Part shown: positions 1 through 6,243 of the stretch, piece after piece
Layout: every line of letters starts with the position of its first letter
Numbering within the stretch: position 1 is the first letter of the stretch
Assembly: GCA_029939595.1 (NCBI GenBank)
Contig: JAOZSQ010000032.1
Location: 1 to 22,690, forward strand
Length of the DNA: 22,690 nucleotides
Direction: 5' to 3'
DNA from: EX4572-165 sp002254885
Lineage (GTDB): Archaea > Thermoplasmatota > E2 > DHVEG-1
The notes under the pieces: generated by a model
Seen by the model: only the letters and a program-made list of their open reading frames with translations
What the model was told of the DNA's origin: nothing
Database searches by the model: none
Position numbers and translations under genes: made by a program

Positions 1-25
1 TTACTTTCTTAATATATCTTTCTTA

Positions 26-142
26 AAGTTTTTGGTCGTGTATGTGGGCAATGGAAATATCGAGAAAAATGATGAATCTCTATGAAGAAGACATTGTTTC
101 TAAACGAAGAATTCAATGATTCACATACACGACCAAGTTTTT
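26..142. mobile_element. MITE-like insertion with 8-bp target duplication
   Basis: A 101-bp element (34-134) begins with GGTCGTGTATGTG (34-46) and ends with its exact reverse complement (122-134), giving 13-bp perfect terminal inverted repeats. Directly outside both ends lies the same 8-mer, AAGTTTTT (26-33 and 135-142), as expected of a target-site duplication. The interior has no coding capacity, so this would be a non-autonomous element moved by a transposase elsewhere. The ends begin with GG and the duplication is 8 bp, which is compatible with IS families such as IS6 or IS1595, but no family can be assigned from sequence alone. Inside, GGCAATG (47-53) can pair with CATTGTT (92-98) and GAGA (62-65) with TCTC (77-80), so a folded RNA is an alternative reading. 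Confidence 0.7.
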
Positions 143-255
143 GAATCGCGTATAAATTTCTATTATATCTAATATTTTATTTTTCTAAAACAATTATTCC
201 ATTTATTGATTTTTCTAGATTATTACAAAACTATTAAAACTCTTTTTCATTTCAA

Positions 256-1962
256 ATGACTATGGTGGATACTAATAATATGGTGGAAAGGAGAAAAACT
301 ATTAATTTTTTAAATTTGAAAAGAAATAAAACATTGATTATTGGAATGATGTTCTTCATACTTTTTTTATTTATACTAACAACATATGGCTCAGCTCAAG
401 ATTCCTCACTTGAGGAAGAATATGCACCAATATTTTTCTTTGAAAAAGAAGAACAATGCTATCCTGTATCAGTTGAATATCATATTGATCATGCCACACT
501 ATTTCAATTTACAGGTAATGATCCAGTTGAGATTAATTCAGATGTAACAATGGAAGAGCTGGGTGGTTACACTACTGAACAATACGAATCATTATACCTA
601 GATAACACAATTGGAACAACAAAAGATGATAATATTATCAATGATTACTCAAATCAAAAAATTACTCTTGGTTTCACCGTTTATGCCCATACAATTCATG
701 GAGCAGACGATACAACAATAATACAATACTGGCTTTTTTATGCATTTAACAAGGGAGATCTCAATCAACACGAAGGAGATTGGGAACTTGTACAGGTTGT
801 TTTACGTCAAGGCTCACCTGTGGAGTTAATGTATAGTCAACATCACAGTGGTCAAAAAACAAGTTGGAATCAAGCAGAAAAAACCGGGACACATCCTCAT
901 GTATATGTTGCACGAGGATCACATGCAAATTATTTTACATCTTATTCGGGAACTCTTGGTGTAGCAAGTGATCATGTTGGTGCAAATGGGTTCATACTCA
1001 AACCAGTTCAATATACAATTATAGATCTGGAAACTCAAACCTGGCTTCCATTTAAAGGAATGTGGGGAGAGATCAATAGTTATGAAGATGTTTATCTTGG
1101 CACAAGTGGACCTGTTGGACCGATGTATAGGGAAGAGGGATTAATGTGGAATCAAGCATTAAACTGGGGTTCAAATCTACCAGAACTCAATCCAACAATA
1201 TTACTTTTCGAATGGATTATTTACAATTTCACAACAATATTTATTGTCATATTCATTATTTCATTACTTATATTTGCATATCGACGCATGAAACAATATA
1301 AATCAGAAGGATTTGGACCAAGATTTTTCTCTTTTTTATATATAGATGGTCTGAACATGAAAAGCATTGGTAACTTACTATTTATTGCAGGTATCATCAT
1401 TGCATTCCTATCTTTAATATATCCATGGTATGGGATAACTGCATCATCGACAAGTTCTATCTATAATACAGAAGGATTCATTGATATTTTGATTATTGAT
1501 GGATTGCAAGGTATTTCATTAAACCTTCCTGATGCAACAGGACCGACACCACTAGGTTCAGCGTTGATTCCTTTTTCATTGTTAATATCCATTGGGATTA
1601 TCTTTACAATAATAAAAACATTAGGAGTCAAGGAGAGCTTCAAACTAGGAAAATCCTATATGTATCAAGGGATAAAATTATTGATGCCAATTATCATCAT
1701 TCTAATCTCAATAGTTCTTATTTCAGTAATAGTAAACGATATGATTCCTGAAGAGGCACAAGAGTCACCTGCCGCATCAATTTTTGATGATGTTGCAGCT
1801 TCACCATTTGGTGGTTCCTCAATCAACTCTATTGATTCAACAGGAGAGAATTTACAGTTAGACTGGGGCATTCAAACTGGAGGTATTCTATTATTTCTTT
1901 CAGGATTGATGTTATTAATAAGTGGTATTATAGAAAGAAAAGCTAAAACCGTATTTTTCTAA
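256..1962 (+). CDS. Membrane protein with extracytoplasmic VPS62-like domain
   Basis: The 568-residue protein has an N-terminal hydrophobic segment (about 26-44) that acts as a signal or anchor. A globular domain follows (about 50-310) that resembles the VPS62/DUF946 family: it starts with YAPIFFF (56-62) and carries HEGDWE (172-177) and HPHVYVARGSHANYF (213-227). The C-terminal part holds about five transmembrane helices (near 316-341, 370-392, 434-457, 473-495 and 541-562), with a predicted outside loop between the last two. The biochemical role of VPS62-like domains is not established, so no reaction is proposed. The start is uncertain: ATG codons at 262 and 280 are in frame. The one at 280 has GGTGGAT at 264-270 as a possible ribosome site, while a TATA-like ATTAAAA near 233-239 would suit a transcript starting near 260. 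The gene stands alone. Confidence 0.8.
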   Translation: MTMVDTNNMVERRKTINFLNLKRNKTLIIGMMFFILFLFILTTYGSAQDSSLEEEYAPIFFFEKEEQCYPVSVEYHIDHATLFQFTGNDPVEINSDVTMEELGGYTTEQYESLYLDNTIGTTKDDNIINDYSNQKITLGFTVYAHTIHGADDTTIIQYWLFYAFNKGDLNQHEGDWELVQVVLRQGSPVELMYSQHHSGQKTSWNQAEKTGTHPHVYVARGSHANYFTSYSGTLGVASDHVGANGFILKPVQYTIIDLETQTWLPFKGMWGEINSYEDVYLGTSGPVGPMYREEGLMWNQALNWGSNLPELNPTILLFEWIIYNFTTIFIVIFIISLLIFAYRRMKQYKSEGFGPRFFSFLYIDGLNMKSIGNLLFIAGIIIAFLSLIYPWYGITASSTSSIYNTEGFIDILIIDGLQGISLNLPDATGPTPLGSALIPFSLLISIGIIFTIIKTLGVKESFKLGKSYMYQGIKLLMPIIIILISIVLISVIVNDMIPEEAQESPAASIFDDVAASPFGGSSINSIDSTGENLQLDWGIQTGGILLFLSGLMLLISGIIERKAKTVFF

Positions 1963-2055
1963 AAAAAATATAAGGATATTCCATTACGGGAAAAAAACAA
2001 GAAAGTCTTAATGGTTCAAATGAAATAAACTTTTTATCCCTTTATTTTGGTAAAT

Positions 2056-2145
2056 ATGGTTATTAATCAGCTTATGAGGTTTATCAACACAATTATTGAT
2101 GTAGTACAACCAATTATCAACCTTACTATTATTGACCATATTTAA
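2056..2145 (+). CDS. Possible 29-residue small protein
   Basis: A short frame with ATG at 2056 and TAA at 2143-2145 encodes a hydrophobic, possibly amphipathic peptide that begins MVINQLMRF. A TATA-like stretch (CTTTTTAT, about 2030-2037) lies some 23 bases before the ATG, close to what a leaderless archaeal transcript needs. There is no recognisable family, and an AT-rich spacer can give such a frame by chance, so this is only a candidate. The rest of the 284-base gap between 1963 and 2246 shows nothing clear. Confidence 0.2.
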   Translation: MVINQLMRFINTIIDVVQPIINLTIIDHI

Positions 2146-2246
2146 CACAGTTCAATAATACTTTTAGTTTTCATCTTTAAAAAACATCCTTGTAAAAATT
2201 ACATAATGAAAAAAAGAAACAAAATAAAATCAATAATTAAAAACTA

Positions 2247-2639
2247 TTATTCTGTATCTTGTTGAACATCCTCAGCCTTTTTTATTTTTGTTAATGTTAC
2301 GTTGATAATATCGCCATATTTCCAGTCTCTTGAAAGAAAATCAATTTCTGATTCAATGTGCGTAAGTCGTCTTGGATCATAGGGTTTCTTGTTTTTGAAT
2401 ATTGGAGGCATTGATTGTTGAAGCATTTGAGTTAGTTGATTTTGAAATTCAGGTGGAAATGGATTTCCATTTGGGCCAACACCAGATATATGAATTGGTG
2501 GGGTTTGATGCATGTGTTCTTCCGGCGGATATTCAAGTGATTCCACAGGTTCCATAATTACTTCAACATATCCCTTTTTTTGTTCACTGGGTTTAATTGA
2601 TTTAATTTTGTAAGGAATTGAAATTGTTTCATCTACCAT
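2247..2639 (-). CDS. Hypothetical protein, 130 residues
   Basis: I do not recognise the family. The protein is soluble, with no signal peptide or membrane segment. It is rich in proline and methionine in the middle (PPEEHMHQTPPIHISG near 38-53, then a segment with QMLQQSMPP) and is flanked by strand-like charged ends: residues 1-35 and the C-terminal KYGDIINVTLTKIKK look like a small beta-rich fold interrupted by a flexible insert. The start is supported by AGGATATGAG just upstream and a TATA-like TTTTTATAAAG on the minus strand at about 2668-2678. It is divergent from the HAD gene at 2753, and the two promoters share the 113-base gap. Confidence 0.65.
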   Translation of the reverse strand: MVDETISIPYKIKSIKPSEQKKGYVEVIMEPVESLEYPPEEHMHQTPPIHISGVGPNGNPFPPEFQNQLTQMLQQSMPPIFKNKKPYDPRRLTHIESEIDFLSRDWKYGDIINVTLTKIKKAEDVQQDTE

Positions 2640-2720
2640 GATTTCTCATATCCTGCAATTTTCATTCTTTATAAAAACCTTACTATTATTTAATACTTCA
2701 ATAGATTTGATTCGTAGACA

Positions 2721-2728
2721 TTTATAAA
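2721..2728 (+). promoter_or_regulatory. TATA box of the HAD hydrolase gene
   Basis: TTTATAAA is centred about 28 bases before the ATG at 2753, so the transcript should start at or next to the start codon (leaderless). No Shine-Dalgarno sequence is present, which fits. Confidence 0.6.
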
Positions 2729-2752
2729 GAGATAACAGTTTCTTTTTTTCAT

Positions 2753-3400
2753 ATGGTGAAAATAATATCTTTTGATCTTGATGGAACTCTTGTGAAACAA
2801 GGTTTTGGAGATATTGTATGGCTTGATGGTTTACCAAAAGTATATGCAAAAGAAAAAAATATTTCAATTCATAAAGCAAAAATCTTCTTTAAAGAAGAAT
2901 ATGATAAGATAGGCAGCGATCATCGTGAATGGTATGATCTAATATTTTGGATCAATAAATATAAGCTTAACATCACTCCAAAAACACTTTTAGATTATTA
3001 TGAACATCATATTGAACTGTATGAAGATGTAAAACCAGTTCTACATAGATTGAAAAAAGATTTTACATTGATTATCAGCTCTGGTGCTATGCAGGAGTTC
3101 ATTCAAAAGGAATCAAATTATGTTGGCATAAAACAATATTTTGAATACGCCTTTTCATCAACTTCAGATACAAAGACAGTTAAAAAAGATCCTTTTTTCT
3201 ATAAGATGATTGCAAATAGGTTAAATTGCAGACCTGAAAATATTATTCATGTGGGTGATAATCTGGAGTATGATTATCATTCCGCAATAAATGCAGGTCT
3301 GAATGCATTTTATTTAAATAGATTTGAAGCGTCAGACGAATCACATATTGTTTCATCACTTAAAGAATTTGAAAAAAAGGTGAGAAAAATTTTCAAATAG
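2753..3400 (+). CDS. HAD-superfamily hydrolase (probable phosphatase)
   Basis: The 215-residue protein has all four HAD motifs. Motif I is FDLDGTL, with nucleophile D8 and acid/base D10. Motif II is IISSG (S110). Motif III is K145 in VKKDPF. Motif IV is HVGDNLEYD (GDN 168-170, D174). Between motifs I and II, residues 15-95 form a helical cap of the C1 type. This matches phosphoglycolate-phosphatase-like or dephosphorylating enzymes that hydrolyse small phosphate esters in the cytoplasm through an aspartyl-phosphate intermediate. The substrate cannot be told from sequence. The gene is monocistronic with its own TATA box and lies 267 bases before the histidine kinase gene. Confidence 0.85.
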   Translation: MVKIISFDLDGTLVKQGFGDIVWLDGLPKVYAKEKNISIHKAKIFFKEEYDKIGSDHREWYDLIFWINKYKLNITPKTLLDYYEHHIELYEDVKPVLHRLKKDFTLIISSGAMQEFIQKESNYVGIKQYFEYAFSSTSDTKTVKKDPFFYKMIANRLNCRPENIIHVGDNLEYDYHSAINAGLNAFYLNRFEASDESHIVSSLKEFEKKVRKIFK

Positions 3401-3509
3401 GTTCCTTAATATTTGTATTATTTTGATAGTTGATGCAAATTTCATGCAATATGCCAATAATTTCTTGATATAATCTCAATATAAATTAGATTTCAAGATT
3501 CAAAAATAG

Positions 3510-3540
3510 AAATACCGATTGATTTATAACCTTGGTATTT
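3510..3540. repeat. Inverted repeat AAATACC-N17-GGTATTT
   Basis: Perfect 7-bp arms (3510-3516 and 3534-3540) sit about 80 bases upstream of the histidine kinase TATA box, with a TATA-like TTTATAAC between them. It may be an operator or a hairpin at the end of the HAD transcript; with arms this short it could be chance. Confidence 0.25.
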
Positions 3541-3617
3541 ATTTGTAATTCGAGTAAAAATAAAGTGGATTGGGATCAATACAAATTCATTTTCATATAA
3601 AAAAAAATTAAAAAATC

Positions 3618-3627
3618 TATATAAATA
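3618..3627 (+). promoter_or_regulatory. TATA box of the histidine kinase gene
   Basis: TATATAAATA predicts a transcription start near 3648-3650, about 20 bases before the ATG at 3668. An in-frame TAG just after this box shows that the coding frame cannot extend further upstream. Confidence 0.6.
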
Positions 3628-3667
3628 GGGTGATACTATAGGAGAAAATAATACAATTATTAATGAA

Positions 3668-5251
3668 ATGAGAAAGATGGAGGAATCTGGTGAATTAAAA
3701 ACAATATGCAGCCTTCATGATGATATTTCATTTCAGAATTATGACAAACAAAATGAAGATAATGAACTTTGTTGTTCTATTCAAAAACCGGATGAAACTA
3801 ATTTTATAATTGATAGATCAGATCCATATTATCAAATTCTTATTGATAGCCTACTTGAAGGAATAATAATAATTGATTCCGATGGAAAAATTCAATATTG
3901 TAATCAAACATTTTTACATATACTTGGATATAGTTCTCCTAGTGAACTTGAGGGTCTTTTTGCATCTAGCTTTATTTCTGAGGACTATGTTGAATTGTTT
4001 AATAAACATCAAAAACAGACATGTTTAGGGCGAGGTGGTTTTTTACCCACATATAAAGCAAAAAAAAAAGATGGTTCTATCATATGGATTGATGGACTTA
4101 GTTGTATGGTTTCATATAAAAAGAAGGCAGCTAATATTTTTTTCATTCGAGATATAACTAAACAAAAAAATATCAAAAGAAAAATGAAACAATTGGAAAA
4201 AAAATATCGAACAATTGCTGAATTATCTGCAAATGGGATCGTAACAATGGACCCATTGGGTAAAATCATGTATGCAAATAAGTCATTTGAAATGATGACA
4301 AGGAAAAATGGAAAACAACTAAAAAATTCATTATTTAGAGAATTATTAACAGAGGATTATATCTATATATTTCAACAACTTTTAATGAAAGTACGAAAAA
4401 AGAATGAAAACATAAGAAATGTTGAAATGGAAATTAAAATCACATCAGAACAAATTAATCCAATTGAAATAAGTATTGCACCAATCAATGAAGATGATGC
4501 CTTTATAGGATTTATATGTACATTACAGGATATCAAAGAACGAAAGAGATTTGAAAACGAAATTAAAACCTCAGAGCGTTTAAAAACAGAATTCATGAAT
4601 ATTGCAGCTCATGAATTAAAATCGCCTGTAACGCCAATTAAAGGATATCTTGATTTAATTGTTTCAGATGAAAAATCAGATGAAAAAATAAAAAAATGGG
4701 CAAAAATTAGTCTTAGAAATGCAGAAAGACTTCTTCGTTTAGTTGACGATATTCTTGACGTTTCAAGGCTTGATAATGATACGATGAAGTTTGAAATGAG
4801 AAAAATAGATCCAACCTCATTATTTCATGAAATTGGTGAAGATATGACACCATCAATAGAAAAAAAACAATTAGCATTTACTAAGAACCTTGCTTCTGAT
4901 CTTCCTGAGATTCTTGGTGATTATCTTCGATTAAATCAAGTTTTAAGAAACCTTTTTACAAATGCAATTAAGTTTACAGATGAAGGATCAATTAAGTTAG
5001 AGGCTTATAGAAAAGATGATAATATTGTTTTTGAAGTATCTGACACCGGAATTGGGATGAGAAAAGATGAAGCTTCAAATGTTTTCAAAAAATTTTATCA
5101 AACAGAGACAAGTGATAATAGAAAACATGAGGGAACTGGTTTAGGTTTATTTATCTGTAAAGAGATTCTAAAAAAACATCATGGCGATATTCAAGTGGAT
5201 AGTACCCTTGGAAAAGGAAGCAGATTTATAGTTACACTTCCAATTTTATAA
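3668..5251 (+). CDS. Soluble PAS-PAS sensor histidine kinase
   Basis: The protein has 527 residues and no membrane segment, so it should sense a cytoplasmic signal. Order of domains: a 50-residue polar N-terminus; PAS 1 (about 52-165, ILIDSLLEGIIIID); PAS 2 (about 178-292, AELSANGIVTMD); HisKA (about 300-370) with phospho-acceptor H315 in AAHELKSP; and HATPase_c (about 415-527) with the N box NLFTNAIKF (428-436), G1 VSDTGIGM (457-464), F box FKKFYQ and G2 GTGLGLF (489-495). All catalytic boxes are intact, so it should autophosphorylate. No response regulator is encoded next to it, making it an orphan kinase in this window. The following gene, 35 bases downstream, may be cotranscribed. The start is the first ATG after the in-frame stop; ATG at 3677 is an alternative. 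Confidence 0.92.
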   Translation: MRKMEESGELKTICSLHDDISFQNYDKQNEDNELCCSIQKPDETNFIIDRSDPYYQILIDSLLEGIIIIDSDGKIQYCNQTFLHILGYSSPSELEGLFASSFISEDYVELFNKHQKQTCLGRGGFLPTYKAKKKDGSIIWIDGLSCMVSYKKKAANIFFIRDITKQKNIKRKMKQLEKKYRTIAELSANGIVTMDPLGKIMYANKSFEMMTRKNGKQLKNSLFRELLTEDYIYIFQQLLMKVRKKNENIRNVEMEIKITSEQINPIEISIAPINEDDAFIGFICTLQDIKERKRFENEIKTSERLKTEFMNIAAHELKSPVTPIKGYLDLIVSDEKSDEKIKKWAKISLRNAERLLRLVDDILDVSRLDNDTMKFEMRKIDPTSLFHEIGEDMTPSIEKKQLAFTKNLASDLPEILGDYLRLNQVLRNLFTNAIKFTDEGSIKLEAYRKDDNIVFEVSDTGIGMRKDEASNVFKKFYQTETSDNRKHEGTGLGLFICKEILKKHHGDIQVDSTLGKGSRFIVTLPIL

Positions 5252-5286
5252 TCTTTAAAAATTTCACTATTTCATTAGAGGTAGTT

Positions 5287-5610
5287 ATGAAAAAGACATG
5301 TCCAAAATGTAAGGGAAAATCTATAAAACTTTATCGAAATCAAACGGTGGATGGTAAAAGAAAATGGGTACCAATAATGTGGTATTGTACTTCTTGTTCA
5401 TTTATTTATCAAGTAGCAGCAGATACTCTTATTTATAAAAGTGGAGAGGTAATTAATGCTTCAAAACTGAGTCAACAATGTTTAAAATGCGGTAAAAAAC
5501 TATTTCGACTATATCAGCACAAAAACCCAAAATATGGTAAACAACAATGGATTTCTTTTGCTTGGTATTGTAGTCTTTGTAAGTATGCATGGGTTGAATC
5601 GCCATCATAA
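5287..5610 (+). CDS. Tandem zinc-ribbon protein
   Basis: The 107-residue protein is an internal duplication of about 60 residues. Each copy has CPKC or CLKC, then a basic stretch, then WYCxxC: Cys 5, 8, 34 and 37 in copy one and Cys 65, 68, 95 and 98 in copy two. This gives two four-cysteine zinc sites. The pattern KLYRNQ / RLYQHK and WVPIMWYC / WISFAWYC shows the two halves are homologous. The function is unknown; zinc ribbons of this sort bind nucleic acid or protein partners. GAGG at 5278-5281 gives a ribosome site for the ATG. The short gap after the kinase gene suggests cotranscription, and a link with that signalling protein is only inference. Confidence 0.75.
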   Translation: MKKTCPKCKGKSIKLYRNQTVDGKRKWVPIMWYCTSCSFIYQVAADTLIYKSGEVINASKLSQQCLKCGKKLFRLYQHKNPKYGKQQWISFAWYCSLCKYAWVESPS

Positions 5611-5716
5611 TTCTTAAATTTGGGTTATTTATCAATAAAAGTAAGTTATTTTGCCCTAAATTATTAAATATGAGTATCCATTTAGCACCTGGCATAATTA
5701 TAGAGGAACACGTACT

Positions 5717-5815
5717 ATGAAACGTAGCTCACGAGTTTGGAAAAAGAAAGGAAATATGCGCTGGAAATGGCGTAAAAAGCGAATGCGAAGAGAAAAACGA
5801 AACCGGAGGAAATAA
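5717..5815 (+). CDS. rpl41e: Large-subunit ribosomal protein eL41
   Basis: This is a 32-residue, extremely basic protein (MKRSSRVWKKK, then MRWKWRKKRMRREKRNRRK). The WKWRKKRMRR core is the hallmark of eL41, a single helix found at the subunit interface of archaeal and eukaryotic ribosomes. The ATG at 5717 is chosen because the MKR...WKKKG N-terminus fits the archaeal form and GAGG (5703-5706) lies upstream. An inner ATG at 5756 also has AGGA before it and would give a 19-residue product. A TATA-like TATTAAATA lies near 5662-5670. The stop is only 13 bases before the tRNA-Trp gene. Confidence 0.88.
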   Translation: MKRSSRVWKKKGNMRWKWRKKRMRREKRNRRK

Positions 5816-5828
5816 TTAAGATTCACAT

Positions 5829-5971
5829 GGGGGCATAGTGTAACCCGGCATCATTGTGGGCTCCAGTTAAGGAATGATTACAAGAGGGTCATCTGATCAA
5901 TGATGAGTAACTGGAGCGATGACCTAAATAGAAGAGACCCGCCGATCTGGGTTCAAATCCCAGTGCCCCCA
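5829..5971 (+). tRNA. tRNA-Trp (CCA) with 70-nt intron
   Basis: The acceptor stem GGGGGCA (5829-5835) pairs with TGCCCCC (5964-5970), and A73 is 5971; CCA is not encoded. The D arm has GTG/CAT with G18G19 at 5847-5848. The anticodon stem GTGGG (5856-5860) pairs with CCCGC (5938-5942). The anticodon loop is CTCCAG + A, with anticodon CCA at 5863-5865. The T arm is CTGGG-TTCAAAT-CCCAG (5947-5963). The intron lies between positions 37 and 38 (5867-5936). A near-canonical bulge-helix-bulge can be drawn: bulge A36-G37-T5867, central CTCC against GAAG with one mismatch, and bulge A5935-G5936-A38. Mature length is 73 nt. The 13-base gap after eL41 leaves no room for a separate TATA box, so cotranscription is likely. 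Confidence 0.95.
5867..5936 (+). ncRNA. Box C/D 2'-O-methylation guide inside the tRNA-Trp intron
   Basis: Boxes seen: C ATGATTA (5874-5880), D' CTGA (5893-5896), C' ATGATGA (5900-5906) and a non-canonical D ATGA (5919-5922). The D' and C' boxes are 3 nt apart. The D guide AACTGGAG (5909-5916) is the reverse complement of 5861-5868, and the fifth base before D, G5914, pairs with C34 of the anticodon. The D' guide GGGTC (5886-5890) pairs with 5936-5940, and its fifth base before D', G5888, pairs with C39. Euryarchaeal pre-tRNA-Trp introns are known, from Haloferax, to guide methylation at positions 34 and 39; here position 39 is C rather than U. The spliced intron could persist as a small ribonucleoprotein RNA. 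Confidence 0.85.
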
Positions 5972-6009
5972 TTTCTCTATTAAAAGAAAGAATTAAGAGG
6001 TGAAAAAAA

Positions 6010-6219
6010 ATGATAAAAATAAACATGAAGAATCTCAATATCTTTACAATACTCTCTCTTATGTTGCTTCTATTAGGTATTGTATTCTATCTAGGTTGGG
6101 GACTTCGCTTTGGTGTTTGGTTCGATGTAGGAATCTATTCAGTAACAATTTTCTTTGTACTTTGTGGAATCCTTGGAACAGTTCTTACCCTTTATGAAAA
6201 ATCTGATAAATTATTATGA
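6010..6219 (+). CDS. Small two-helix membrane protein
   Basis: The 69-residue protein has two predicted transmembrane helices (about 11-29 and 41-61) joined by a short loop with GLRFGVWFDVG; both ends are polar. I do not recognise a family. The start is fixed by AGAGGTGA (5996-6003) seven bases before the ATG at 6010. It lies 38 bases after the tRNA-Trp gene. It may belong to the same transcript, because the strong ribosome site implies a leader. A perfect hairpin and a T tract follow its end. Confidence 0.7.
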   Translation: MIKINMKNLNIFTILSLMLLLLGIVFYLGWGLRFGVWFDVGIYSVTIFFVLCGILGTVLTLYEKSDKLL

Positions 6220-6243
6220 TCAGATTTATCATTTTTCTTTTTT
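6199..6243 (+). terminator. Hairpin plus T tract between convergent genes
   Basis: AAATCTGAT (6199-6207) and ATCAGATTT (6219-6227) form a perfect 9-bp stem with an 11-base loop. It is followed by ATTTTTCTTTTTTAT. The structure overlaps the end of the small membrane protein gene and sits just before the convergent gcvPB stop, so it probably ends the plus-strand transcript. Confidence 0.55.

Noticed and set aside
34..134. Box C/D RNA in the element near the left edge
   Set aside because: An ATGATGA C-like box is present (69-75), but no CTGA D box follows; the terminal repeats and duplication explain the sequence better.
6000..6197. 65-codon frame overlapping the small membrane protein
   Set aside because: It is shifted relative to the frame that has AGAGGTGA at the right distance from ATG 6010 and two clean membrane helices.
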